Notes: generated by a model from the sequence alone, not told the origin. Counted from the first letter of the stretch, positions 21,541 through 33,170 are shown. The stretch is 64,000 bases of DNA from Toxotes chatareus (GCA_016801885.1 JAFBJY010001325.1:119792-183791); one strand, 5' to 3'. Program-made: numbers and translations.

Positions 21541-22261
21541 GTAAGTTGCTGCAAACTGGAAGATTTTATCGGCTTTTTATTTAGTAAGTTCTTTAGGTCT
21601 TACGCCATATGCTTCATCTGTCGGCGAATGGTTTCAGGTCAACCGTATGTCTTCAGATTGCCAATTCAAATACTCCTAAGCAAGCTGAAGTGACACGGGT
21701 ATTTTATTTATTTATTTATTTTGCTGGGAGTCGGTCCCAACAGACACCACTGAGGTTAGCATGTGTAGATAGCGCGTTAGCTAGGGCTAACATCATTAGC
21801 GCTTTCTCTAAGTGTCCCACTTAACATTAAAGATTTACTGCAGCATCAATGGCTGTAGCACTTTATTGAATACAGGTTTCGGAGTAAGATGTTTGATGAC
21901 ATGCTAACAGATGTTTGTGTGTCTCTGAAGGTACCCTGACTGGAAACCAAGTCTGCCAAGGTCAGCTGGACTCTTGTTCTTCTGTTTCCAATAATGTGTT
22001 TTTAGCTGTGAGCATGAGCTGGGAGGAATCACTCCTGTCAGTAGGCTGCTCCAAAACATTTTGAATGAGGCCACACAAGAAAATGCACATCCATTCAAAT
22101 GCAAGTAACAAGGCGGCTGACACAGTGGCTGTTTTTCTCTTTAGTTGTGTAAAGCTTGTCACAGAATTCCAGTGTTTTGGACCAAGCTCAGCCACAGCTA
22201 ACTATGTCTACACACTTTTTCAGCCTAAAACTAACCAAAGACTAATGCTGTTGCTTTGTAG

Positions 22262-22999
22262 TGTGCCAGGCCTCCTCCAGCCAAGAAGAAGAAGAAAACA
22301 GCCTCTCTGGGCCCGTCTGTTTCAGATGGTCTGCTTTATCTGACAGGCATTCCAAACCACATCTCAGAGCAGGAAGTTACTGACTTGGTCGGGTCCTTTG
22401 GCAAGATCAACAACGTGATCCTCATGCCGTGCTCAGAAGAAGAGAGTGAGAAGAGCCAAGGATAGAAGGTACGTCTAAGAGTATCTACATGTTCATGTGT
22501 TTTACAAGAAATTTCACTTTGAGATTTGATGTTCCAGAGCAGTTTCAAACAGATGATAGTAAGAAAAAAAAAGAAAAACGAAGTGTAGTCAGTGTTGCAG
22601 TTTGCTCATGTTGTGAATATTACAGGCAAAAAGAAAGAACATGTTTCAGTAATCAGTCCATTTCTTGAAAACAGAGGATGCTTATTTCCTGTTGTATTAA
22701 AATGTGCAGAATTAACATTTTCTCTAAGTGTGTTTTACAAGAAAGAATAGCATTGGCCTGTTCATCTGTCACTCTTCAGTCAACAAAACAGTGGCTGTGG
22801 ATATTTTAGCCTGTGCAGGTTTCCTGCTTCTACTTTGCACAACGTCATCATGGTTTCTGTCTTTCCCACGTCATCACTTTGTCTCCCTCCCTTGCTGCAG
22901 GCATCTGTATGCATGGTGAAGGCTGAAGACGCTCAGGCACTGGCTAACTCCACAAATCTCTCCATCAGAGACCAGAAAATCACTGCTTCAACAGCCAAG
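22262..22999 (+). pseudogene. Unit B exons 3-4: RRM1 with internal stop
   Basis: Exon 22262-22468 reads CARPPPAKKKKKTA, a basic stretch that could act as a nuclear localisation signal. The RRM follows: DGLLYLTGIPNHISEQEV, FGKINNVILM. In codon 68 of the exon CAG has become TAG (22463-22465); units C and D keep CAG. Exon 22901-22999 (33 codons) continues ASVCMVKAEDAQALANS to TAK. The fold matches the matrin-3-type RRM, with RNP2-like LYLTGIP. Confidence 0.8.
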
Positions 23000-23227
23000 G
23001 TACCATGTGGAAAACACACACACGTGGCACTGAAGGCATGTTCACTTTAAACCCTTTCAATCATAGAAAACATAAAGCTTCCACAAAAATGCTGAAGTTT
23101 GTTTTCTGTCTAAATGCAGTTGCTGATTCAGAAACCATCTCATACACAAAATTAGTTTCAGTTCCTTTTTTTTTTTTATTATTATTTTTTGATGTTTGAA
23201 GTCTCATTTCTGTTTGATTTCCTTTAG

Positions 23228-24616
23228 AAACCTGAAGGAGTGCAGTCTCCTGATGCCAACAACAGGTCTGCCACAGTTATCATCACCGTTCTTCCCCTTT
23301 AACCCCATATGTTGTTCACTCAACCTGCCCATTTCAAACCTGCACTCAGATATGATTATTTCTGACTTCACAGCAAACCTGCTTCAGGACAGGAGAAGGG
23401 TCCTGCCGGGGAAGACTCAGGTAGGACAACAAAACACCGCCACTGCTAGTCTGCAGAAAGTCAGTGCTAATATATCCACATCTATCACTGTCAACAAATA
23501 CTCAGTATATCTAGTTAAAATCACAGTCTGTTAACTGTACATGATCACATGGAATAAACTGTAGCTTAGTCACATGTAGTCTGGTTTGTGATGTCTTGCT
23601 TTTGCTGGCTTGTAGTTGTGATGTGTATGAAAACATACTGAGTGTAGCATCTTCCCCTCCTACTCCCCACTGCAGGAGCTGAGGCTGAACACAAGACGTC
23701 TGATGAGGTACAGTTTCCTTCACTTCCATCACATTTTCTTGTGTTTCACCCTGATACTAAAATCCTTTCAGGTCATTTTCCCCCTCATCAGTCTGAAAAC
23801 AGAATTTTATGTTTAGAAATGTATTAAAAAGGAAAAGCTAAGTTCAGCTAAATGTCTGTTAAATTCACTTGTTCTGTAATGTCTCCTACAGAAAGGCATG
23901 GTGTTGATCACAGGACTTCCTGAGAGCAGCTGCTCAGAGAGTGACATCATCAAGCTGATCCAGCCCTTTGACACGCCCTCGGACCTCATCCTGGCAAAAC
24001 AAATGGGAAAGGTTGGTGTGATCACACCAGGAGGAGAGGAGAAAACACCTGGACACCAGTAATACATGTAGCCATGCAAGCTGCTTCTGTCATAGCTTAA
24101 ACTACTATCACAGGCTCAGTGGGACTGCTTTGTGGACAGTCTACACACTCAATCTGTCCATAGATACTAGTTTCTGGATTGTTGACCTGTTACAAAGTTC
24201 ATCTTCCTACAGCACCGTGTTAAAAACATCCTTATTGTATGTTAGGTTCTTGTGTCAGTGGCAGACACTGAGATTGCTCAAGAGATAGTGAAAGTCCACT
24301 CCTTCATCCCCACCAAGATTAAAGACTGTGAGCTGAAGATAATCCATGTCAAACAGCGTATTGGCCTCAGCACACCGGTAAGGCCTCATCATTCACCCAC
24401 ATCCTTTACAGGACACTCATCATCTTTGTCTCCTCCTCTGCTCTAATCTTCTATATTAAATATCCTCCTTTTGTGTGCTTGCTTCTTTCATCTTGTGCTT
24501 AGTGCAGCATTTCTAGTTGTTTGTGAACCTTGAGCAGTAACTGCTGATTAACACTAAAAAACCTCTTTACACAGGTGGCTCTCTACAATCTGCTGATGGG
24601 ATCAGTGGAGCCATTA
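23228..24616 (+). pseudogene. Unit B exons 5-8: linker and intact RRM2
   Basis: Three small exons (23228-23265, 23374-23420, 23676-23707) join in phase to give KPEGVQSPDANN, then KPASGQEKGPAGED and AEAEHKTSDE. The first uses an unusual GTCTGC donor. Exon 23892-24011 encodes KGMVLITGLPESSCSESD (RNP2-like VLITGLP) and DTPSDLILAKQMGK. Exons 24246-24377 and 24575-24616 finish RRM2 (VLVSVADTEIAQEI, VALYNLLMGS). All are open with matching phases. Confidence 0.8.
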
Positions 24617-25101
24617 GTGAGTATTTCTACCATTAGATATTTCTATGCACTTCATCTTATTTATTGCTTGATGTAACAAGGACAGTGCACGTTAATAAAC
24701 TTTGCTGGAAATACACCAGGGACAAGTGTAGATGATCCAAATGTACATTTACACTAAGCTCTTTAAAGTAATAAACCTAAATCAGGCTGAAGGGTCTTAC
24801 TGTCAAACTGCAGCAGTAAGTGTTCAGTTGTCCCTGTCCTACTTTGTAGATGTAGATAAACAGGGACAGTCCTGTAAAACGTGACGTCTACTGTAACTTT
24901 ACAACTAGTTTTTCTTAGAAAAAGTACATTAAAGTAAGGAAACAGTATTTTTCATGGGTATAGTAATCTTGCAGAAACCCTCATTTACTGATGATAATGA
25001 ATATGTCTTCTGTATGTCTTCTGCTTTAGTCATCTGTCAACCTTGATCCACTAATTATCCGCTGGATAATCAGTGATTGTATGTCCTTTTGTGTCCTCCA
25101 G

Positions 25102-25592
25102 GAGAATACTGTTCCAGTGGGCTGGAGCAGGCTCTTGGTGATCAGTAATGTCCCCAACATGTCCTCTGGCTCCTCTGAGCTCCAAAAACTGGTGCCACGC
25201 TTTGGTACCGTCATCAAGACCCTCGTGCTCAACAACATGGTGAGGGCTGTTTGTCTGTGCAGCTGCAGACATGCTAATCCATGAGATCCTCAGCCACCCC
25301 TGTCCTGAATATCCGTGTCCTCACACACAGCTCTGTCCTGGGCTGAAAATCCAAATCACATCTTGCTCTTTATCTGTAAAGACATGTAACATGCTGTTGA
25401 TGTGATGTTGTGCCTCTTCCTGCTTAGGTCATTTGTGAGATGGCGACTGCAGCCATGGCATTCTCTGTTTACAAACGCTTCCAGACATTTCCGTGCATCA
25501 TCCAGAACAACCCCTGTTCTTCTCCCACAAGCCGGACCCCAAGGCCAACACACAGACAAAAGTCATCACTCACGTACCTTGAGTCGTCTGAG
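25102..25592 (+). pseudogene. Unit B exons 9-10: RRM3 with a compensated frameshift
   Basis: Exon 25102-25239 encodes WSRLLVISNVPNMSSG and FGTVIKTLVLNNM. Exon 25428-25592 starts VICEMATAAMAFSVYKRF. One C is missing after CAGAACAA compared with unit D (CCCCTG against CCCCCTG). One base is gained in CATCACTCACGTACC compared with CATCACTATGTACC. The exon is again 165 nt and stays open, but about 25 residues differ entirely from unit D's LFFSHKPDPKANTQTKVIT. Confidence 0.75.
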
Positions 25593-25734
25593 GTCAGTAA
25601 TTGATTGGCAGTGCTTGCTCATTATTCAGTTAGACATATTTCTTATCTGCTACTGGCATGATGTCCTGCAGCGTCAGCTCCATGTGCATGTGTTTCATGT
25701 CACACTGTTCAATAGCTCTTGTGTCTTCTCATAG

Positions 25735-26496
25735 GATGCACCTGCTAACGGCAAAAGCAGCCAAACAGCAGCAGCTGCAGAGGAAGAGGAGGCTGTCCAT
25801 AGAGAAGTCTCAACCTCCTTTGGAGGAGGTGGAAAAAGATTCTTCTGGGACAGACCAGAAGATGAAGAGCACAGAGAAGACGGCTGGTGAAGACCAAGCT
25901 TTGGGAGAAAACGCCAGCAAAGACAGCATCAGAAGCCATGAGCCTAGCTGCTGTTTCCCACTCTTCAGCTGCACAAGACGCCAAAGCAGAAGCAGTCATG
26001 GATACAGACATGAGGGAAGCATCTGCTGATAAAACTGTCACACAGAGACAGGAGACAATAAAGGAGTCAATCCATCTGAAGCAGGAAAGGACAAGGCTGC
26101 AGGTGCCCAAGAGACAAAGGCATCTGTCTTCCATGGAGACGGCCATGCCAGAGCTACCTAAGGTAACATACAGCAGAAATGTGTCTCTGCGCTCGTCAGC
26201 CTGTTGTTGGAGTCAGGTTGTTCTTCTGTGTAGCTCAGCTTTCATGTCTCTTTTTCATCCCTGTTTCACCAGGTCACTCAAGAAATGGGAGGGAAGGAGG
26301 AGAGGGAGTGGGATGAAAGAGCCAGGAGGGAGAGGGAGAAGAGGGAGGAGGAAAGGAGGGAGCGGCAGAGGAGGGAGAGAAAGAGAGCACACGGTGAAGG
26401 TTTGTTCGGATCCAGGCGGTCTTTCGGTCGGAGGGATACAAGCAGAGCTCCTGGACGGACGCACAGCGTAACAGCTCACAGGCTGAGACCAGAATG
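25735..26496 (+). pseudogene. Unit B exons 11-12
   Basis: Exon 11 (25735-26162) reads DAPANGKSSQTAAAAEEEEA. A 2-nt loss (CCATAGAG against CCATATAGAG in units A and D) then shifts the frame, and it ends at TGA in GACGGCTGGTGA (25888-25890). A 17-nt deletion near its 3' end is shared with unit D. Exon 12 (26273-26496) encodes VTQEMGGKEEREWDERARRE and a long Arg/Glu-rich run. One base is missing at CTTTCGG, so it no longer meets exon 13 in phase. Confidence 0.7.
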
Positions 26497-26581
26497 GTGA
26501 GGGGGCTGCTGGGTCAAAACCTGAACACTTAAATGTCTCTGTTGTGTCCTAACCCACAACCCCGTTTCTTTGTCCTGTCAT

Positions 26582-27575
26582 CAGCTATCAGGCCCCTCTC
26601 CTATGGAACCAACTGCCAGTTTGGGTTCGGGAAGCAGACACCCTCTCTAATTTTAAAACGAAGCTTAAAACCTTCTTGTTTGATAAAGCTTATAATTAGT
26701 TGTAGTTACAGTCCTAGTTATTTATTTATTAAACTTATAGTTAGTCACAATTATCTCTATAGACACTGTTACAGTTAAGGATATAGCCCTTAGTAGGGCT
26801 GGCTCAGGCAACTGAATCATCCCCTAGTTATGCTGCTATAGGCCTAGGCTGCTGGGGGACATCCCATGATTTACTGCGCACTTCTTCTTCTTTCTCTTTC
26901 TCTCCTCAGACCCACTCTCAAATTTATTCGCCTTTATTACATGTCATTAACTCTGTGTCCTCTCTGTCCCGTAGTCCTGTGTTTGTTTCTCTCTGGTCTC
27001 TCTTTCTCTGTATCTTTCTGCAGGTACCTCTGGCTCCGGAGCTGCATGTCCTATGGTCCTGGCTCCACCCACCTGCTGCTGTTTATTGTTTACAATGATC
27101 TATTTCTAACATGTTTAATGTTCCATTCTGCTACAGATAAATATTTGATTAATATTCTTTGCAAACTGTAATGTAAATAATTACCAGTCATGACAGCTTT
27201 TTGCCTCCGTGCTCTGTTTCATAATTATAATCTGCTGAGCACACATTATCAAATAACTGTTCACTAACTGTAATGTAAATACTGACCCACATTGTCTGTA
27301 TTATGCTTCATGTCTTTCTCCCCCTCTCCTCCATTCCTAGCTGTCCTATCTTCCTCCTTTTTTCCTCCTTTCACCCAGCCCGGCCATTGGCAGGAGGGTC
27401 CCCATCTGAGCCAGGTTCTGCTCAAGGTTTCTTCCTGTTAAAGGGAGTTTTCCTTGCCACTGTCGCCTTAAGTGCTTGCTCTGGGGTCAGGCTCTGGGTC
27501 TCTGTAAAGCGCTTTGAGACAATTTTGATTGTGTAAGGCGCTATATAAATAAAATTGAATTGAATTGAATTGAAT
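26582..27575 (+). mobile_element. LINE 3' end with (TTGAA)n tail in unit B intron 12
   Basis: Starts within the RT C-terminus: YQAPLLWNQLPVWVREADTL, then FKTKLKTFLFDKAYN and TAG. A roughly 850-bp 3' UTR follows with the common fish words CTTCCTGTTAAAGGGAG and GCGCTATATAAATAAAATTG, ending in a TTGAA repeat. It is flanked by TCAT at 26578-26581 and 27576-27579, a probable short target duplication, and lies a few bases from the exon 13 acceptor. It is absent at this site in units A and D. Confidence 0.85.
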
Positions 27576-27587
27576 TCATGAAATCAG

Positions 27588-28298
27588 GTGGAGGACGAGG
27601 ACCACTTCCCATTCAACATGAGTGACTTTGTGACGTTAGATGAAGTAGGAGATGTTACCGACCTTCTGTGTTCTCCTGCTGTTGTTCCCATGGAAACCAC
27701 AGACAGGGGGAGGAGGAGGACGAGGATGCTCCCACATCTGTCCCTCAGGACACTACATCAGTCTTTTCTGGGTTTCTGCTTCTAAGAGGTTTAACACCCA
27801 GTCCGGTCCTCACCGCTGCAGCATCCACCTTACCAGCTCCACAGGCTGAGTCCTCTCTCAGCCAAACACCTGAGACTGGTACAGCCTCACACTGATTTCA
27901 CTTCTACCATCAACACAAGGAAACACAGTCTTTCCTAGATATTTTTCTTTATTTTTTTTGGTTTCAAATTGTAAATTTGGCCTGAAATCTGTCTTTATGT
28001 TTAGAAATCACACCACTGCCCACCCTGGACTTCACCCCAGAGGTCCAACACCTGTCCGTGTCTGCCCCTGCAGCATCAGGTAACCCACCTGAAGCTGCCC
28101 CTGCAGACTCCTCCTCAAACAGCCCAGCCATAGGAGCAGTGACCGCAGAGAGTGAGGACCATAAGAAAGAGGAGAGTCCTCTCAGTCACAGCCAGGCCAA
28201 GGAGGAGGTGACCATGCTGGTGTTGGACAAAACAGAAGGACAGGGGAAGATGCAGGACCAGGAGGATAAAGAGACAGAAGCTCCTACTGCAGAGACAG
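27588..28298 (+). pseudogene. Unit B exons 13-15: acidic region, splice sites lost
   Basis: Exon 13 starts at 27588 with VEDEDHFPFNMSDFVTLDEV. Its end is joined directly to intron sequence (ACTACATCAGTC), so the donor is gone. Exon 14 has lost its acceptor and first half (CTTCTAAGAGGTTTAAC), leaving 27787-27878. Exon 15 (28005-28298) is open: ITPLPTLDFTPEVQHLSV, then GAVTAESEDHKKEESPLSHS and a Glu/Asp-rich end before GTACGC. Confidence 0.75.
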
Positions 28299-28602
28299 GT
28301 ACGCTTTGATTTTCTTTGAAGTAGAACTGTGAGTGGCAGCAGTTCCTCAGTGGGTAGAGAATCAGGCTTGTCCAAATTGACCTCTTCTTCAAGTGTTTGA
28401 GATGATGGGACGTTGTCCTTGGGGCAGGTACTTGCCATAAGTCATTGCAGGTGTTTAATAAAAGCAAGATGAAGACACATGAATTCCATTTGGAAAATGC
28501 TTAATTTTAGTTTATCTGCTTTGTTGAGCAAAGCCAGGACCAGGTCTTTTTACCCCGTGTATGTTCTAGATTGGACTTTAAAGCAGTCCCTGTCTCTTCT
28601 AG

Positions 28603-29139
28603 GAAAGCAACAGACGTCCAAAGACCAAACAAAGCGGAGAAGAGGAGAGTATGAAGAAGACATTACAGATGAAAACACCCATGAGCACGGACTACTCCCT
28701 CCCCCTTTTGACCCCAGCAATCCAGTTGGTATGACACTATTTATTCACTCTGACTGTTCATCACTGTTTTCTTTACATGTGTATTTCCACAGTCACTCTC
28801 GTGTGTGTGGGTGTGTGTCCTCAGGTATGGAGTTCTTAGTCCCAAAGACCGCTTTCTTCTGTACAGTATGTAATCCAATCTTCAGCGGAACCAAAGAAGC
28901 TGAGATCAACCACTGCAAAACCATCAAACACTACGAGAACCGAAAGGTAGGCAGCTCATGGTTATTTGTTGCAGTTTCTCCCTCTTTTATTCTGCTCCAT
29001 TTTCACACTTACTGTGATACAGGTGATAAAACATCCATGTGTGTTCACAAAGAGTGTTTTTCCTTTTGTCCTCCTCTTGTAGAAGTACCTGCAGACTGAG
29101 AAGACGGTGAATGTGACGGACAAACCAGACCCCAGCTGA
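28603..29139 (+). pseudogene. Unit B exons 16-18: compensated exon 16 and intact matrin zinc finger
   Basis: Exon 16 (28603-28728, 126 nt) reads GKQQTSKDQTKRRRGEYEED. An inserted base at AAAGCGG and a lost base in the later C/T run, compared with units A and D, put about 27 codons in another open frame before FDPSNPVG. Exon 17 (28825-28946) encodes MEFLVPKTAFFCTVC and HCKTIKHYENRK (C2H2 intact). Exon 18 (29083-29139) ends TVNVTDKPDPS-stop. AATAAA lies near 29275. Confidence 0.8.
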
Positions 29140-29609
29140 ATGTGGCTGTGAAGCTTTTCACTCACTTTTGCCATTCCCCTCCTTTTGTATCGTCTCTTTA
29201 TTTCTCACTCAAGGTCCAGATTCTCACACTGGTATAGATTAGTCTCATGTCTCCATTTAAATAAATATGACATCAATAAAATGTATTTACTAAATTGATT
29301 CATATCATCACTTAGATTAGCTTTTCTGTGAGTCAAAGATCTTTTCTTACAGATATAGTAGATAGATAGACAGATAGCTGCTGGGGACAGTGGCATCCAG
29401 ACGGCCAGTCTTCATAGCTGTCCAACAACAACAAGGTATGACAAGGCCCAGGGCTGGTTAGTCCAGATTCAAGTGCTAGCTGGGACAGAAGACTTGCACA
29501 CCAGGGGCAGCACAGTGGACCATTACCTTCATCAAGGTGGGAGAGAAGATTCAGCTTCAACCAAAGGCTCAAACAGAGCTCCTCTCTGCAGTACAGCAAC
29601 TGTACTAAC

Positions 29610-30790
29610 AACTCAGATATTATCATGAAATATTTGCAGAAAAATCTCTTTGGGATTTCACAAGGTGTGGCTGCATTAGACAGACACAAAAAAAACAAAC
29701 TTCTTTATTGTTATTGACAAAAAAAGCAAAAGTAAATTCTTCATGGTGTCAACATGTCAGTTCTCAACATAGTCGGTATCAAAGTTAACAAATAGCAAAG
29801 AATGTCTTCAAAACTGAACAAAATATGAAGAAACCATCACATAACAAAATTCATATTTAGTACTCCTGCTATTAGCACACAGTAGCGCTTTAATCCTGGC
29901 TGGCATGTTCTCCACGAGCCTTTCACACTGTTGAGGGGTAATCTTCTCCCATTCTTCTTCAATTACTGTTTTTAATTCTTCCAAATTTTTTGCTTAAAAC
30001 AGACCTTTTGATAATCCAGCAAAGATTTTCAATGGGGCTCATGTCCGGGGATTGAGCTGGCCACTCTAACACCTGGATATTGTGCTCCTGCAGCCAAGTT
30101 CTACTTGACCTGGACGCGTGGCAAGGGGCATTATCTTGCCCAAACATCTGCTTTCCACCTCCACTGTGCATCTTCAAACAGCCACAGCACTTTTCTGTAG
30201 AGAAGCCTATATGTCAGCTCAAGTTATTTCTGGCTTTCTTCTTTGCATCCCCAACAATTTTCCTGCCACTTGTGGCTGAAGTTTTTCTTGCTCTACCTGA
30301 GCGTAGCTTGGTATCAACAGAAGCCCATATTTTGCACTTCTTCATCAGAGTTTGAACACTACTGATTGGCATTGTCAAATGTTTGGATATGTTTTTCTAT
30401 CCTTTTCCTGCTTTCTAAAGTTCAAATACCTTCTCTTGTAGGTCTTTTCATAGTTCTTTTGCTTTCCCCATGGCTCAGAATCCAGCAAAGTCAGTGCAGC
30501 ACTAGATGAAATGTGCAGGCGTCTGTCAGGAGCCCATAGACTCACTGACTCTTTATACACACACACTAATTACAGCCAAACAGGTGACAGGTGTGGACAG
30601 TGACCCTTAAAAGCCATTTAAAGCTGTTTGTGTCAACTTGTGTGCATAGTATCAGGCCACAACTTCAAGGGTATGTATACTTTTGATCAGGGCCATTTGG
30701 GTGTTTCAACTTGTCTCTATGATTTAAAAAGAGCAAATATAATTATGTGATAATAAACTTTGCCTAAATAACTTTGCCTGACCATTAACT
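29610..30790 (-). mobile_element. Longer Tc1-like transposon copy, unit B flank
   Basis: Same element as at 17472 but continuing past the point where that copy is truncated. Minus strand: FGQDNAPCHASRSSRTW and SPDMSPIENLCW, preceded further right by degraded N-terminal sequence up to the other end (about 30650-30790, with GGGTATGTATACTTTTGATC typical of fish Tc1 ends). The low-coordinate terminus is cut off. Frameshifts and stops make it inactive. Confidence 0.75.
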
Positions 30791-30799
30791 GTGTGTGTG

Positions 30800-31205
30800 T
30801 GTGTGTTGATGTGATTTTCTTAAACCAGGCTGAAAAAACTACACATATATTTTGCTGAGCTTATGTTTTCTTTTCTTTCTTTCCTTCTTTGCTTCTTTTT
30901 TTTCCGTCTTTCTGAAAACTTTCCGGCAAGGTTTGGGCAATGGTACTGTCTGTATACAGTATAAAGAGCTTTATTTCCAACATGGTACACCTCAGTCATA
31001 CTACAGTAACAGCTATCTGTAATGTATCCACACTTTGTAATTTGAGCCATCTGGATTCTTCCAGTTGTGACTTTTGGAGCTGCATTTACCACTTTGCCTC
31101 ATTCATGGCCTGTAACGTGCCTACTTGTAATTTGGATATTTCCTCAATGGCAAGTTGCTGATGTGGATTCAAGAAGATATTTTCTTCTTCCACTTAAAGA
31201 ACTAC
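30800..31205. other. Spacer between Tc1 and the LINE 3' UTR, unit B flank
   Basis: Contains a short GT run near 30792, T/C-rich sequence near 30870-30915 and then the flank segment GACTTTTGGAGCTGCATTT, shared with units A, C and D. No coding signal is seen. Confidence 0.55.
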
Positions 31206-31550
31206 AACCAACTGTGCTGAGCAAACCACATGCACACAAAACACACACATACTCACTCCTGGACTTAAAATTGCTGCTATATGTGCAGCTTTTCTTCTTT
31301 TATTTCTCTTACTGTTCAAACAGTGCACATGGTCACTTTGGTCATACTGTTTATGGTATTTATTATTATTGTTTCCTCTAATAAGTCTTTTTTTTTTCTT
31401 GGAGTCTTTATATTCTATCTCTGATTATCTGTATATTCTGTATATTCTGAGTGCCTGTACCCTATTGCATCTGCTCTTTGCTGCTGTAACAGTGTAATTT
31501 CCCCATTGTGGGACTATTAAAGGTTTATCTTATCTTATCTTATCTTATCT
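31206..31550 (+). mobile_element. LINE 3' UTR with (TTATC)n tail
   Basis: Typical Rex1/L2-like fish LINE tail: CTGCTGTAACAGTGTAATTT, then CCCCATTGTGGGACTATTAA and five TTATC-type repeats. It interrupts a sequence that is continuous in unit A (AAAGAACTACTGTATG); ACTAC and ACT flank it on the two sides. It is severely 5'-truncated with no coding part and is specific to unit B's flank. Confidence 0.8.
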
Positions 31551-33170
31551 ACTGTATGAAAATGAAGGGCAGATATGATGGAGGATATCATTCTAACTCT
31601 TATTTTATTGTCATCGATTCAATTCAATTTATTCATTAATTATACAGCGCCTTACAGAGAAAGAGAGAAAACTCTCTCGTCGTTGCCTGGGGATCAAAGG
31701 CAGGTGAGATGGTGACGTCATGAGCCACACCTCCTCTGAGCTGCTGCTCACTGGATGCTTTTTGCTTTTGACTACATTCACAGTTAAACTCTACAAACTG
31801 TTGCGAGTGAAAATCCCAGCAAGTGTAGGGGTGTTCTGATACATCAGTCAGATTGTTGGAAAATTCCAAAGCATTCCAAAGGCAGTGGAAAGAATAAAAT
31901 GATCAAGTGCAGCTCTACACTTTGATTTGAACATTTGTCATGTATGACTTCATTTAATACTGTAGGTTCATACATGATCATCCACAGCTGAAGCTCACAT
32001 TCATGCACCTGTCCTGACAAGATGCTACATGTGATTGATTGTGATCCACCATGTCTCAGCTAAAATGTTTTTCCTTGAGTCTTATTCAAAATGTGACTCT
32101 GAAAACTGAACCATCTGTGCCAACAGAATGAAGATAAGTTCTGAAAAAAACCATCAACAAACTCAGAGCAAGAGCTTCATAAATACCTTTATTGCACATT
32201 AAAACTGTATTCATTTCAACAATTGTATCAGCTGTCAATATCAGTTTTATTTTTCCCAACTAGTTATTGTAAATGAACACATATTTGATGTGCCTTATTC
32301 ATTTGTGGTCACAGTTATATTGAATTTCAAATAAACCTACTGTAACCCCCAACAGTAATGGCACTGAGTTCATTTTCTATGAACTACTCGTCAGGTTTTT
32401 CCAGATTTACCATAAAGCTCATAATGAATCTAACAGGATGCTTTGGTGAATTAATGTTTTCAGTGTCATTAAAATTGGTACAAGTACAAAAGACACATGA
32501 GGAAAGCAGACATTCCAATATAGACAGCAACATTAAATCAACATTTCTATTATTTATGTAGCTGATTAAAGCTAATACAGAAATGGGCTTGTAATTAATT
32601 ACAAATTGTGGGAAAAACTCTATCAGTGTGTTCTTGGATGGTTACAATAGAGTGCAAACCAGATAAGGTATGAAAAGAAACAGCAACAAACTCAGAGCAA
32701 GAGCTTCATAAATACCTTTATTGCACATTAAAAAGTGGATTCATTTCAAGAATTGTGTTAACCATCAATATCAGCAGAAAAGTGTATGAAAGAATGGAAT
32801 AAACTAATGAATGGCCACAAGTGTTAAAAATAAACACACATATATACAGTAGCATATATAGTAGGATTTTATTTCAGCTTCATTTAACCAGGTAAGTCCT
32901 TTGCAGTGACAACCTGGCCACAGACAAAGACAAAGGATCACAGTACAAATTCAATACACATCAATCAAAATGACAGTGTAATATGTGCATATATATACAG
33001 TGAAGTTCATGGCAAATGACTAAAAACAAGTACAAGGATCGTGGATTATGGTTTGTAATGTATTCCTAAAAGAAGAGAATGGTATTAAAGAGCTGAGTTT
33101 TACAGTCTGTTGTAAGAGATTTCAGTTGTTTGCGGCAGAAAATTGAAAAGAGAAGCAACCAAAGGAGGTA
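31551..33170. other. Unit B 3' flank with a 1.3-kb deletion
   Basis: At about 31676 the purine tract (GAGAAAACTCTCT) joins directly to GTTGCCTGGGGATCAAAGG, the position equivalent to 19690 in unit A, so the hAT MITE and the tracts are missing. The 90-bp direct repeat pair recurs (32150 and 32685), as does the minus-strand LINE 3' end (32840-33165). No gene is seen. Confidence 0.7.

Larger units (their letters stand above)
21446..29139 (+). pseudogene. znf638: Unit B: most complete ZNF638-like copy, inactivated
   Basis: Exons: 21446-21540, 22262-22468, 22901-22999, 23228-23265, 23374-23420, 23676-23707, 23892-24011, 24246-24377, 24575-24616, 25102-25239, 25428-25592, 25735-26162, 26273-26496, 27588 to about 27752, about 27787-27878, 28005-28298, 28603-28728, 28825-28946 and 29083-29139. 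Domain order: RRM1, RRM2, RRM3, K/R/E-rich, acidic FVTLDEVG, matrin zinc finger. Lesions: TAG in RRM1 (22463-22465), a 2-nt loss in exon 11, a 1-nt loss in exon 12, and a deletion removing the exon 13 donor and exon 14 acceptor. The Ser-rich exons seen in unit D are deleted (junction near 22105). Confidence 0.75.

Noticed and set aside
32358..32561. 67-codon frame MALSSFSMNYSSGFSRF repeated in flanks (20377, 32358, 60441)
   Set aside because: Its repetition follows from duplication of the flank; no domain, no splice context, and the C unit copy is broken.
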